A stretch of DNA of 25,199 bases, from positions 1-25,199 of the forward strand of contig JAEVYS010000082.1 of NCBI GenBank assembly GCA_023392635.1. The letters run 5' to 3'. Origin of the DNA: Actinomycetes bacterium (GTDB lineage: Bacteria; Actinomycetota; Actinomycetes; Propionibacteriales; Propionibacteriaceae). A program made the position numbers and the translations under genes. Under the pieces are notes generated by a model. That model had not been told where the DNA came from. It searched no databases and saw only the letters and a list, made by a program, of their open reading frames with translations. Below, piece by piece: positions 6,332 to 14,395 of the stretch. How positions within the stretch are numbered: the stretch's first letter is position 1; every line of letters starts with the position of its first letter.

Positions 6332-8764
6332 GTGTCCACGTCGTCCGCCGATATCCCCGCGTTTCCCGAGGCCTCCGACCGGGTCCGCGAGCTGCTCTCC
6401 CGCATGACCCTGGAGGAGAAGCTCGCGCAGCTGGTGGGCTACTGGCTCGACCAGGGCGGCAATGTCGTCGCCCCGATGCAGGGCGAGATGACGTCCGGAC
6501 AGGGCCTATCCGGTGAGCTCGCCGAGGCCACCAGGGACGGCATCGGGCACTACACCCGGGTCTACGGCACCCGTCCCGTGGACGGCGCGGAGCGCGCAGC
6601 GTGGCTCTGGCAGGAGCAGCGCCGCCTCCAGCGGGAGACCCGGCTGGGAATCCCTGCGCTCGTCCACGAGGAGTGCCTCACCGGGCTGGCCGCATGGAAG
6701 GCTACGACGTACCCGACGCCACTGGCGTGGGGCGCATCGTTCGACCCGGCCCTGGTGGAGCAGGTCGGCGCGGCGATCGGGCGCTCGATGCACACCCTCG
6801 GCATCCACCAGGGACTTGCCCCCGTGCTCGACGTGATCCGCGACCCCCGTTGGGGACGGGTCGACGAATGCATCGGCGAGGACCCCTACCTGGTGGGCAC
6901 GGTGGGAACCGCCTTCGTCAAGGGACTGCAGTCCGAGGGCGTCCACGCGACCCTCAAGCACTTCCTGGGCTACTCCGGCTCGGCGGCCGGCCGCAACCAC
7001 GCGCCGACCCACGTGGGTCCCCGGGAGGTCAACGACATCTTCCTGCCGCCCTTCGAGATGGCGATCCTCGACGGTGAGGCCCGGTCGGTGATGAACTCCT
7101 ACGTCGACATCGACGGCATCCCGATGGCGGCCAACGGCGACTACCTGACCGGGGTCCTGCGCGAGCAGCTGGGGTTCACCGGGGTGGTCGTGGCCGACTA
7201 CTTCGCCGTCGCCTTCCTCCAGGTGATGCAGGCGGTCGCCGCCGACCGCGGCGACGCCGCGCAGCAGGCGCTGGTCGCCGGCATCGACATCGAGCTCCCG
7301 GCCGGTGACGCCTACCTCGAGCCGCTCGCGGCCCGGGTCCGCGCCGGCGACGTCGACGAGCGGTACGTCGACCGGGCGGTGCTTCGGGCCCTGGCCCAGA
7401 AGGAGTCCCTGGGCCTGCTGGACCAGGCGGCGTACAGCGACGAACCTCCGGCCCGCGTGGACCTCGACTCACCGCACGACCAGGCCCTCGCCCGTACGCT
7501 CGCCCAACGGTCGGTGGTACTCCTCGCCAACGACGGGCTGCTGCCGTTCACGCTGGCGCCCGACGCCCCCACCCGCATCGCCGTGATCGGCCCCAACGCC
7601 GACCGTGCCGAGGCGCTGCAGGGGTGCTACTCCTTCGCCAACCACGTCCTCGAGGGCTTCCCGGACCATCCGGTCGGCATCGCGATCCCGACCGTCCGCG
7701 AGGCGCTGGCCGCTGCGGTCGCCGCCTCCGGCGCTCCGACGGAGCTCGTGCACGTCCCCGGGTGTGCGGTCGAGGGCGATGACCGCTCTGGGTTCGCCGC
7801 CGCCGTCGAGGCGGCGCAGGCCTCCGACCTCGCGGTGGTGGTCGTCGGCGACCAGGCGGGCCTGTTCGGCCGCGGCACCGTCGGGGAGGGCAATGACACC
7901 GACACGCTGTGCCTGCCAGGGGTGCAGCGCGAGCTCGTCGAGGCCGTGGTGGCGACGGGGACGCCGGTCGTCCTGGTGCTCCTGACCGGGCGCCCCTACG
8001 CCATCGGCTGGGCCCTGGACGGGACGCAGCCGCGGCCGGCCGCCGTGCTGCAGGCGTTCTTCCCCGGGGAGGGCGGCGGGCTGGCCATCGTCGACGTCCT
8101 GACCGGGGCGGTCAACCCGTCCGGCCGCCTCCCGGTGACGCTGCCGCGCTCCGCGGGGGCGCAGCCCTACTCCTACCTCCAGCCGATCCTCGGCGGACCC
8201 TCGGAGGTCACCTCGACCGACCCGACGCCGCTGCGCCCGTTCGGGTTCGGCCTTTCCTACACCAGCTTCAGCCACACCGACCTGGTCGTGGACGCCACCG
8301 TCCCGGCCTCCGGGAGCTTCGGCGTGGCGGTCACCGTGACCAACACCGGAACCGTGGCCGGCGCGGACGTGGTGCAGGTGTACGGGAGGGACGTCGTCGC
8401 TTCGGTCGTCCGTCCCGTCGCCCAGTTGCTCGGCTATGCCAGGGTCGAACTCGCTCCCGGCGAGGCGCGGCGGGTGTCCTTCGACGTCCCGACGACCCGT
8501 CTCGCCTTCTCCGACCGTCGGCGCGTCCGCGTGGTCGAGCCCGGTGCCGTCGAGATCTGGGTGGCCTCCCACGCCGGTGCGTCCTCCGACGACCTGCCGA
8601 GCGTCAGCTCGACCAACGGCGCGATCTCCAACCCGGGGCTCAGCGTGGCGCCGCCGGTGCCCGGCACGGCCACCGAACGCGCCTGCCTGCAAGTGACGGG
8701 AGACGTGCACGAGGTGACCGTGGCCGATCGGCGCCTGGTCACCGTCGAGCTGGTCGAGGCATGA
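6332..8764 (+). CDS. Glycoside hydrolase family 3 protein (probable beta-xylosidase)
   Basis: 810 residues from GTG (816 from the ATG at 6314). The (beta/alpha)8-like N-domain starts RVRELLSRMTLEEKLAQLVG; the substrate Lys-His pair is K209-H210 in KHFLGYSG; the catalytic nucleophile is Asp289 in VVVADYFAV. The alpha/beta sandwich domain follows (SVVLLANDGLLPF, IAVIGPNAD), then a fibronectin-III-like domain beginning near residue 636 at PFGFGLSYTSF and continuing through NTGTVAGADVVQVY. No signal peptide or membrane segment, so the enzyme should be cytoplasmic and act on imported oligosaccharides, releasing xylose (or glucose) from non-reducing ends. GH3 enzymes include beta-glucosidases and beta-xylosidases; xylosidase is favoured by the neighbouring GH43, CE7 and xylAB genes and by the BxlA position in related operons. 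The gene lies 53 nt after the permease in the same operon. Confidence 0.92.
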   Translation: MSTSSADIPAFPEASDRVRELLSRMTLEEKLAQLVGYWLDQGGNVVAPMQGEMTSGQGLSGELAEATRDGIGHYTRVYGTRPVDGAERAAWLWQEQRRLQRETRLGIPALVHEECLTGLAAWKATTYPTPLAWGASFDPALVEQVGAAIGRSMHTLGIHQGLAPVLDVIRDPRWGRVDECIGEDPYLVGTVGTAFVKGLQSEGVHATLKHFLGYSGSAAGRNHAPTHVGPREVNDIFLPPFEMAILDGEARSVMNSYVDIDGIPMAANGDYLTGVLREQLGFTGVVVADYFAVAFLQVMQAVAADRGDAAQQALVAGIDIELPAGDAYLEPLAARVRAGDVDERYVDRAVLRALAQKESLGLLDQAAYSDEPPARVDLDSPHDQALARTLAQRSVVLLANDGLLPFTLAPDAPTRIAVIGPNADRAEALQGCYSFANHVLEGFPDHPVGIAIPTVREALAAAVAASGAPTELVHVPGCAVEGDDRSGFAAAVEAAQASDLAVVVVGDQAGLFGRGTVGEGNDTDTLCLPGVQRELVEAVVATGTPVVLVLLTGRPYAIGWALDGTQPRPAAVLQAFFPGEGGGLAIVDVLTGAVNPSGRLPVTLPRSAGAQPYSYLQPILGGPSEVTSTDPTPLRPFGFGLSYTSFSHTDLVVDATVPASGSFGVAVTVTNTGTVAGADVVQVYGRDVVASVVRPVAQLLGYARVELAPGEARRVSFDVPTTRLAFSDRRRVRVVEPGAVEIWVASHAGASSDDLPSVSSTNGAISNPGLSVAPPVPGTATERACLQVTGDVHEVTVADRRLVTVELVEA

Positions 8765-8798
8765 ATCACCGGCCGAACACCCGGGGAATGGACACCCC

Positions 8799-10355
8799 AT
8801 GAGCCGGGTCGACAACCCGATCCTGCCCGGCTGCTACCCCGACCCGTCCATCTGCCGCGTGGGCGCCGACTACTACCTGGTCAACTCGACCTTCGAGTAC
8901 CTGCCCGGCCTGCCGGTGTGGCACAGCACCGACCTGGCGTCCTGGGAACTCGTCGGTCACGTGGTGACCAGGGCAGGCCAACTCGACTATGACGGCATCG
9001 CCTCCTCCGGCGGCCTGTACGCCCCCACGATCCGTCATCACGACGGCCGTTTCTGGGTGGTCTGCACCCTGGTGGACCCCGACGACGACAGCCGCGGCGG
9101 TCACTTCCTGATGACGGCCGAGGACGCGGCCGGGCCGTGGTCCGACCCGGTGTGGCTGGACGCGGACGGCATCGACCCTTCGGTGTTCTTCGACGACGAC
9201 GGCAGGGTGTGGATCCACGGCACCCGGCTGGCCCGCGAACCCCGGTGGCACCACCAGACCGAGGTCTGGCTGCGCGAGTTCGACCCGGTGGCCGGGGTGC
9301 TGGTCGGACCGGAGCACATCCTGTGGAACGGCGCGATGCTGGGTGTCGTGTGGGCCGAAGGGCCCCACCTGTACAAGGTGGACGGCACCTACTACCTGCT
9401 CGCTGCGGAGGGCGGCACCGAGTTCCACCACGCCGTCTGCGTGGCACGCTCGGCTTCGGTGACCGGGCCGTACGAGGGTAACCGGTCCAACCCGATCCTC
9501 ACCCACCGCCACCTCGGTCGCGGCGTCGACGTGGTCGGCCCCGGTCACGCCGACCTCGTGCAGGCGGCCGACGGGAGCTGGTGGGCTGTCCTGCTGGCCA
9601 TGCGCACCTACGGTGGCTACCACTACAACCTGGGCCGCGAGACCTTCCTCGTCCCGGTGGTGTGGGAGGACGGCTGGCCCGTCCTCGCCCCGGGTGAGGG
9701 GCGCGTCCCCGCTCGCGTGGACGTCCCGTTCGCGCGATCCGCGAGCCCTGCGGCCGGGGACTCCGTCATCCGGCCCGGCGACCTGCGCTGGACGTCACTG
9801 CGGCGACCCGCGGCGGAGTTCGCCGCTGCCCGAGGTGACGGTTGGCGCCTGCAGATGCGTCCCGTGACGCTGGCCGAGCCCGGCGCGCCGGCCTTCCTCG
9901 GCCTGCGACAGGCGCACCGCGACGTCGACGTCCGGGCCACGCTGCGGGCTTCCCTGGCCGCGGGTGAGGAGATCGGCCTGACCGTGCGGCAGTCGGAGGC
10001 CGACCACGTACGGCTGGCCGTCGTCGCCGGACCGGAGCAGGACCTGGTGGTGCGCGCGCTCCACCGCCGCGGTGGGCAGGAGCAGGCACTCGCCGAGCTG
10101 GCACCCGGCCCCGCCGCGGGTGAGCCCGTCCAGCTGGGACTGAGGATCCGCGGCCAGGACTACGGCCTGCTGCTGGTGCGTGGCGACACCGAGACGCTGA
10201 TCGCCACCGTGGACGGGCGTGCGCTGGACAGCGTCGCCACGGGGGGCTTCCTCGGACTGTGGCTCGGCGTCTACGCCACCAGCAACGGCCTCCCGACCTC
10301 GACCGTGGTGGACCTGGAGGCGTTCGAGTATCGTTCCGCGGTCACCCCCAGCTAG
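8799..10355 (+). CDS. Glycoside hydrolase family 43 protein (beta-xylosidase / alpha-L-arabinofuranosidase)
   Basis: 518 residues. The five-bladed propeller opens with NPILPGCYPDPSICRVGADY, in which Asp15 is the general base; Asp126 in GIDPSVFFDDDG is the pKa modulator; Glu187 in VWAEGPHLYKVDGTYYLL is the general acid. All three inverting-mechanism residues are thus present. From about residue 310 a second beta-sandwich domain (DLRWTSLRRPAAEF, FLGLRQAH, GLTVRQSEADHV, GGFLGLWLGVYATSNG) matches the C-terminal concanavalin-like domain of GH43 xylosidases. No signal peptide, so it is probably cytoplasmic, removing xylose or arabinose from imported xylo-oligosaccharides. The start has a GGGGA-type site 12 nt upstream and lies 34 nt after the GH3 stop. 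The exact specificity cannot be fixed from sequence. Confidence 0.93.
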   Translation: MSRVDNPILPGCYPDPSICRVGADYYLVNSTFEYLPGLPVWHSTDLASWELVGHVVTRAGQLDYDGIASSGGLYAPTIRHHDGRFWVVCTLVDPDDDSRGGHFLMTAEDAAGPWSDPVWLDADGIDPSVFFDDDGRVWIHGTRLAREPRWHHQTEVWLREFDPVAGVLVGPEHILWNGAMLGVVWAEGPHLYKVDGTYYLLAAEGGTEFHHAVCVARSASVTGPYEGNRSNPILTHRHLGRGVDVVGPGHADLVQAADGSWWAVLLAMRTYGGYHYNLGRETFLVPVVWEDGWPVLAPGEGRVPARVDVPFARSASPAAGDSVIRPGDLRWTSLRRPAAEFAAARGDGWRLQMRPVTLAEPGAPAFLGLRQAHRDVDVRATLRASLAAGEEIGLTVRQSEADHVRLAVVAGPEQDLVVRALHRRGGQEQALAELAPGPAAGEPVQLGLRIRGQDYGLLLVRGDTETLIATVDGRALDSVATGGFLGLWLGVYATSNGLPTSTVVDLEAFEYRSAVTPS

Positions 10356-10375
10356 ACCAGCCGAAGGAGCCAGCA

Positions 10376-11350
10376 GTGCCGCTCACCGACCTCACCCTCC
10401 CCGAGCTCGTCGAGTACCGTCCCGTCATCGACGAGCCACACGACTTCGACCGCTTCTGGCAGGTGACGATCGCGGAGGCGAGGATGCTGACGCAGGATCC
10501 GGTCCTGACCCCGCAGGAGGGCCCGATCAGGGAGTTCGTCGTCGAGGACCTCGCGTTCGCCGGCTTCGACGGCGACCCGATCCGGGCGTGGGTGATCCGC
10601 CCCCGCTCGGCGGAGCGCCTCCCCGCGGTGGTCGAGTTCGTCGGCTACAACGGCGGCCGCGGCCTGCCGGCCGAGCACCTCACCTGGGCTGCGAGCGGCT
10701 TCGTCCACGTCGTGATGGACACGCGCGGCCAGGGCAGCGGCTGGGGAGGCGGCGGCAGCACTCCCGATCCGCACGGGTCCGGCGCGGCGTTCGAGGGCTT
10801 CATGACCCGCGGCATAGAGAGCCCGTCCACCTACTTCTACCGTCGGGTGTTCACCGACGCCGTCCGCCTGGTCGACACGGTGCAGGGCCTGGACTTCGTC
10901 GACCCCGACCGGGTGGCGGTCACCGGGGGCAGCCAGGGCGGCGGCATCACGCTCGCGGTGGCGGGGCTGCTCGGCGACGGGATCGTGGCCGCGATGCCGG
11001 ACGTGCCGTTCCTTTGCCACTTCCGGCGGTCGGTGGCGCTCACGCCGGGCCGCCCGTTCACCGAGGTCACGAAGTACCTGTCGGTGCACCGTGGCCGGGT
11101 GGCGGAGGTGTTCGGCACGCTCGCCTACTTCGACGGGGCGGTGTTCGCCCGCCGCGCCACGGCTCCGGCCCTGTTCTCGGTCGGCATGATGGACGACATC
11201 GTCCTGCCCTCATCGGTGTTCGCGGCCTTCAACCGCTACGGCTGCGAGGACCGGGACATCGCCGTCTACGAGTACAACGGCCACGAGGGCGGGCAGCTGT
11301 TCCACTGGCAACGCCAGGTCGACTGGCTCCGGGACCGCCTGCACCGCTGA
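10376..11350 (+). CDS. Acetyl-xylan esterase / cephalosporin-C deacetylase (CE7, alpha/beta hydrolase)
   Basis: 324 residues from a GTG preceded by AAGGAG with a 6-nt gap. This length and numbering fit CE7 enzymes closely: nucleophile Ser186 in GGSQGGG, Asp273 in GMMDDIVLPSSVFAAFN, His303 in NGHEGG, and the early RGQGxG motif (MDTRGQGSGW) that shapes the oxyanion region. CE7 enzymes are usually cytoplasmic hexamers that deacetylate short acetylated xylo-oligosaccharides; there is no signal peptide here. As the last gene of the operon, 20 nt after GH43, it would remove acetyl groups that block the two glycosidases. In some relatives the Asp motif reads MDxICPP; here Ile-Val-Leu-Pro replaces it, which leaves the triad intact. 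Confidence 0.93.
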   Translation: MPLTDLTLPELVEYRPVIDEPHDFDRFWQVTIAEARMLTQDPVLTPQEGPIREFVVEDLAFAGFDGDPIRAWVIRPRSAERLPAVVEFVGYNGGRGLPAEHLTWAASGFVHVVMDTRGQGSGWGGGGSTPDPHGSGAAFEGFMTRGIESPSTYFYRRVFTDAVRLVDTVQGLDFVDPDRVAVTGGSQGGGITLAVAGLLGDGIVAAMPDVPFLCHFRRSVALTPGRPFTEVTKYLSVHRGRVAEVFGTLAYFDGAVFARRATAPALFSVGMMDDIVLPSSVFAAFNRYGCEDRDIAVYEYNGHEGGQLFHWQRQVDWLRDRLHR

Positions 11351-11352
11351 GC

Positions 11353-11377
11353 GGGCCGGCGGAGCTCACGCCGGCCC
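11353..11377. terminator. Bidirectional terminator-like hairpin between convergent operons
   Basis: GGGCCGGCG (11353-11361) and CGCCGGCCC (11369-11377) form a perfect 9-bp stem with a 7-nt loop in the 44-bp gap between the convergent esterase and xylulokinase genes. There is no U tract on either side, as is common in high-GC actinobacteria. Confidence 0.6.
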
Positions 11378-11394
11378 GGTGCCCGGTGGTCGGC

Positions 11395-12795
11395 TCAGCG
11401 GTAGCCGGCCGCGACCTTCGCGTACTGGGCCAGGATCTCGGCGTGCGTCTCGGGCGGAGGCGAGGCGACCAGGTCGAGCGGCCAGCCCGGCCGTTCGCCG
11501 GTCAGCACCCAGGCTGCCTGGCGCGCAGCGCCGTCCGCGACGTACTCCCCCGGGCTCGGCACCTCGACAGGGACGTCGAAGACCTGCGCCGCCACGGCCT
11601 GCACGGCCGGGTTGGCCGCCGCGCCGCCGATGAGCAGGATCCTTCCGGTCTCCACGCCGAGTTCGCGGATCGCGTCCACGCCGGCGGCGAGGCCGCACAG
11701 CATCCCCTCGATCGCAGCCCTCGCCAGGTTGGGGCGGGTGGTGGACGCGAGGGTCAGGCCGGCGAGCGTCGCCGTGGCGTCGGGCAGGTTGGGCGTCCGC
11801 TCCCCCTCGAAGTAGGGCACGAGGACCGCTCCCCCCGCGCCGGGCGCGGCCTCGAGGGCGAGGCGCCCGAGCTCGGCGTGGTCGACACCGAGGAGCCCGG
11901 CCACCGCGTCGAGGACGCGGGCGGCGTTCAGCGTGCACACCAGTGGCAGGAAGCCGCCGGTGGCGTCGGCGAACCCTGCCACGGTGCCGGTGGGGTCGGT
12001 GACCGCGCCGGTGGTGGCCGCGAAGACGGTGCCGGACGTGCCCAGCGAGACGACCACATCGCCCGCACGCGCGTCGAGTCCGAGCGCTGCGGCAGCGTTG
12101 TCCCCGGCTCCCGGGCCGACGACGAAGCCGGGTCCCGGCACGGACTCGGCAGCGCCGAGCACCCGCGGCAGGATGGCGTCGTGCCCGAGGGCGGCGGTCA
12201 GAAGACCGCGATCGTAGGCGCCGGTCGACGGGGTCCAGTAGGCGGTGCCGGACGCGTCCGACCGGTCGGTGACGAGTTCCTCGAGCACGGGGCCGAGTTC
12301 CGACTCCCCGGCCGGCCCGTAACCGCGCAGGCGCCAGGTCAGCCAGTCGTGGGGCAGGCACACCGCCGCCACGCGCTCGGCGTTCTCCGGCTCGTGGTCG
12401 CGCAGCCAGCGCAGCTTGGTCACCGTGAGCGAGGCCACCGGGAGCGAACCGGCACGCTCAACGATCTCGCGCGTCCCGATCTCCTCGATGAGGTCGCTCG
12501 CGGCGCCGGCCGACCGGGTGTCGTTCCAGAGCAGGGCGGAACGGATCACCCGGCCGGCCGCGTCCAGGACGACCATGCCGTGCTGCTGGCCGGCGATGCT
12601 GACGGCAGACACGCCGTCCAGCCCTCCCGCCTCGGCGATGGCCGCCTGAAGCGCCGTCCACCAGTGCTCCGGATCGACCTCGGTCCCCGCAGGGTGGGAC
12701 GAGCGTCCGGTCGCCAGGAGCGCACCGGTTTGGGCGTCACGAACGACGACCTTGCAACTCTGGGTCGAGGAATCGACCCCGATCACCTTCCCCAT
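11395..12795 (-). CDS. xylB: Xylulokinase
   Basis: 466 residues. FGGY-family kinase that phosphorylates D-xylulose to xylulose 5-phosphate. The N-terminal ATPase motif is GVDSSTQSCKVVV with Asp8; GQQHGMVVLD (69-78) and LLWNDTRS (88-95) line the sugar site; the catalytic base is Asp232 in GPGAGDNAAAALG; the C-terminal domain has PYFEGERTPNLPDATATLAGL and LIGGAAANPAVQAV. Slightly shorter than the E. coli enzyme but complete. AAAGGAAG (12801-12808) sits 5 nt before the ATG. It follows xylA on the same strand after an 85-nt gap that contains alternative hairpins. Confidence 0.95.
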   Translation of the reverse strand: MGKVIGVDSSTQSCKVVVRDAQTGALLATGRSSHPAGTEVDPEHWWTALQAAIAEAGGLDGVSAVSIAGQQHGMVVLDAAGRVIRSALLWNDTRSAGAASDLIEEIGTREIVERAGSLPVASLTVTKLRWLRDHEPENAERVAAVCLPHDWLTWRLRGYGPAGESELGPVLEELVTDRSDASGTAYWTPSTGAYDRGLLTAALGHDAILPRVLGAAESVPGPGFVVGPGAGDNAAAALGLDARAGDVVVSLGTSGTVFAATTGAVTDPTGTVAGFADATGGFLPLVCTLNAARVLDAVAGLLGVDHAELGRLALEAAPGAGGAVLVPYFEGERTPNLPDATATLAGLTLASTTRPNLARAAIEGMLCGLAAGVDAIRELGVETGRILLIGGAAANPAVQAVAAQVFDVPVEVPSPGEYVADGAARQAAWVLTGERPGWPLDLVASPPPETHAEILAQYAKVAAGYR

Positions 12796-12819
12796 TTGCT
12801 CTTCCTTTCATGCCGGCTC

Positions 12820-12860
12820 GTCAGGATCCGGCGAACCGGGACGCGACACCGCGTCCTGAC
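12820..12860 (-). other. Competing hairpins between xylA and xylB
   Basis: GGACGCG (12839-12845) pairs with CGCGTCC (12850-12856) around a 4-nt loop, while GTCAGGA (12820-12826) is a perfect complement of TCCTGAC (12854-12860). The two pairings share the bases 12854-12856, so they compete unless those pairs are exchanged. They lie in the xylA-xylB message and could adjust the ratio of isomerase to kinase by attenuation or by protecting the xylA 3' end. Confidence 0.45.
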
Positions 12861-12880
12861 CAGCCGAGGGACGGGCCGAC

Positions 12881-14071
12881 TCAGCGCGCGCCGAGAAGGT
12901 GTTCCGCCGCGAGTTGCTGCAGCTTGACGAACCCGAAGCCCTTGCCGTCGAGGTAGGCGCCGGCATCGAACTCCTCGAACGCCGAGGCGTCGGCGAGAAG
13001 GTCGTCGTAGCTCTCACCCTCGGCCAGCGTGGGCTCGGCGAGTTCGTGGACCTTGGCCTCGGCGAGCACCGCCTGGACCTCCGGATCGGCACGGAACGCT
13101 GCGGCGCGCTCCTTGAGCAGCAGGTACATGCGCATGTTGGCCTGCACCGAGTCCCACACGCCGCTCTCGTCCTCGGTGCGCGAGGGCTTGAAGTCGAAGT
13201 GCCGCATGCCGGTGTACGCGGGGCCACCATTGGGGCCACCGTTCTCCAGGAGGTCGACCAGGGCGAAGGCGTTGTGCAGGTCACCGTGGCCGAAGACGAG
13301 GTCCTGGTCGTACTTGATGCCGCGCTGGCCGTTGAGGTCGATGTGGAACAGCTTGCCGTGGTACAGCGCCTGGGCGATGCCCGCGGCGAAGTTCAGCCCG
13401 GCCATCTGCTCGTGGCCCACCTCCGGGTTGAGGCCGACCATCTCGGGGTGCTCGAGGGAGTTGATGAACGCCAGGGCGTGGCCGACCGTGGGCAGCAGGA
13501 TGTCGCCCCGCGGCTCGTTCGGCTTGGGCTCGATGGCGAACTTCAGGTCGTAGCCCTTGTCCAGCACGTACTGGGCGAGCAGGTTCACGGCCTCGCGGTA
13601 GCGCTCGAGCGCCGAACGGACGTCCTTCGCCGCGTCGTACTCCGCGCCCTCACGGCCACCCCACATCACGAAGGTCTTCGCGCCGAGCTCGATCGCCAGT
13701 TCGATGTTGCGCAGGACCTTGCGCAGCGCGAACCGCCGCACGGCCCGGTCGTTGGAGGTGAACCCGCCGTCCTTGAACACCGGAGCGGAGAAGAGGTTGG
13801 TCGTGACCATCGGCACCTTCAGGCCGGTCTGCTCGCAGGCACCCTTCAGCCGGTCGATCTGGTGGCGGCGCTCGGCATCGGTGGAGCCGAACGCGAACAG
13901 GTCGTCGTCGTGCAGCGTGAGGCCGTACGCGCCGTAGCCGGCGAGCTTCTCCACGACGTGCACCACGTCGAGGGGCTTGCGGGTCGGACCGCCGAACGGG
14001 TCGGTGCCGTTGTAGCCGACGGTCCACAGGCCGAAGGTGAACTGGTCAGAGGGAGCCGGAGTGGGAGCCAC
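12881..14071 (-). CDS. xylA: Xylose isomerase
   Basis: 396 residues from a GTG at 14071. It converts D-xylose to D-xylulose with two divalent metal ions. With this start the catalytic residues fall at the same numbers as in Streptomyces enzymes: His54 and Asp57 in LTLHDDDL, Glu181 and Lys183 in AIEPKPNEPRGD, Glu217 and His220 in GLNPEVGHEQMAGLN, Asp245 in HIDLNGQ, Asp255 and Asp257 in KYDQDLVFGHGD; the final metal ligand is Asp293 in HFDFKPSRTED. This agreement is the reason for choosing the GTG over the ATG at 14113, which would add 14 residues that the family lacks. A weak TTGGA site lies 6 nt before the GTG. First gene of the xylAB unit, divergent from the monosaccharide importer, so both are probably controlled from the shared 324-bp gap. 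Confidence 0.96.
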   Translation of the reverse strand: MAPTPAPSDQFTFGLWTVGYNGTDPFGGPTRKPLDVVHVVEKLAGYGAYGLTLHDDDLFAFGSTDAERRHQIDRLKGACEQTGLKVPMVTTNLFSAPVFKDGGFTSNDRAVRRFALRKVLRNIELAIELGAKTFVMWGGREGAEYDAAKDVRSALERYREAVNLLAQYVLDKGYDLKFAIEPKPNEPRGDILLPTVGHALAFINSLEHPEMVGLNPEVGHEQMAGLNFAAGIAQALYHGKLFHIDLNGQRGIKYDQDLVFGHGDLHNAFALVDLLENGGPNGGPAYTGMRHFDFKPSRTEDESGVWDSVQANMRMYLLLKERAAAFRADPEVQAVLAEAKVHELAEPTLAEGESYDDLLADASAFEEFDAGAYLDGKGFGFVKLQQLAAEHLLGAR

Positions 14072-14117
14072 GAGACGTCCAATCTCTCTTCGATGAGCGA
14101 AATGTTGTGACATCCAA

Positions 14118-14144
14118 CTTATACCCGACCGTCCTCTCTGTCTA
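14118..14144 (-). promoter_or_regulatory. Probable xylA promoter
   Basis: On the minus strand TAGACA (14144-14139, five of six matches to TTGACA) precedes TATAAG (14123-14118, five of six to TATAAT) with a short 15-bp spacer. Transcription would start near 14111, giving a leader of about 40 nt. Confidence 0.55.
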
Positions 14145-14173
14145 CGCCAGGGCGCCACCCTGACCCCGGCGTA
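14143..14173. repeat. Imperfect dyad upstream of xylA
   Basis: TACGCC (14143-14148) matches GGCGTA (14168-14173), and inside it CAGGG (14148-14152) matches CCCTG (14158-14162). The arms are offset by five unpaired bases on one side. It abuts the xylA -35 box and could be a regulator site. Confidence 0.4.
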
Positions 14174-14187
14174 TCAGTCCCCGCGTG

Positions 14188-14213
14188 GCATCGCCTCGAT
14201 CCGGCAGCGATGC
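14188..14213. repeat. 7-bp inverted repeat in the xylA-chvE gap
   Basis: GCATCGC (14188-14194) and GCGATGC (14207-14213) are perfect inverted copies around 12 nt. It lies midway between the two divergent promoters, where an operator or looping site would be expected. Confidence 0.4.
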
Positions 14214-14240
14214 GTCAGCAGGTCTCGAAATTCGGAGCAA

Positions 14241-14262
14241 CGTTTACCAGATCGTTATTCAG
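14241..14262 (+). repeat. Direct repeat upstream of the chvE promoter
   Basis: CGTTTACCAG (14241-14250) and CGTTATTCAG (14253-14262) agree at 7 of 10 positions and are 12 bp apart. They end 5 nt before the -35 box, at about -62 to -41, the usual place for an activator such as an AraC-type protein; no such gene is in the window. Confidence 0.35.
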
Positions 14263-14267
14263 ACACC

Positions 14268-14296
14268 TTGCCGACCCCCACGGTCCGCATTATGTT
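14268..14296 (+). promoter_or_regulatory. Probable promoter of the chvE-mmsAB operon
   Basis: TTGCCG (14268-14273) and TATGTT (14291-14296) are separated by exactly 17 bp; each matches four of six consensus bases. The leader would be about 92 nt. Confidence 0.6.
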
Positions 14297-14395
14297 GCGC
14301 TTACAGACAAACGGCCGCGAAGTTGCGGTCCTGTCCCGGGCCGCACAGGGAGGTTCGGCACCGGGTAGCGGCGACAGTAGTCAGAGAGGAACAAC

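Larger units (their letters stand above)
14072..14395. promoter_or_regulatory. 324-bp divergent control region between xylA and chvE
   Basis: No gene is seen here. The region holds a minus-strand promoter for xylA, a plus-strand promoter for the chvE operon, two dyads (14143-14173 and 14188-14213), a 12-bp-spaced direct repeat (14241-14262) and a leader of about 90 nt before chvE with a small inverted repeat (CCTGT at 14330-14334, ACAGG at 14345-14349). Both promoters carry ATGTTGTG or ATGTTGCG on the plus strand near the -10 (14102-14109 and 14292-14299), a possible shared operator half-site. Confidence 0.6.

Noticed and set aside
14111..14113. ATG as an alternative xylA start, close behind the TATAAG box
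   Set aside because: It would add 14 residues absent from the family, whereas the GTG at 14071 puts His54, Glu181 and Glu217 at the standard positions.
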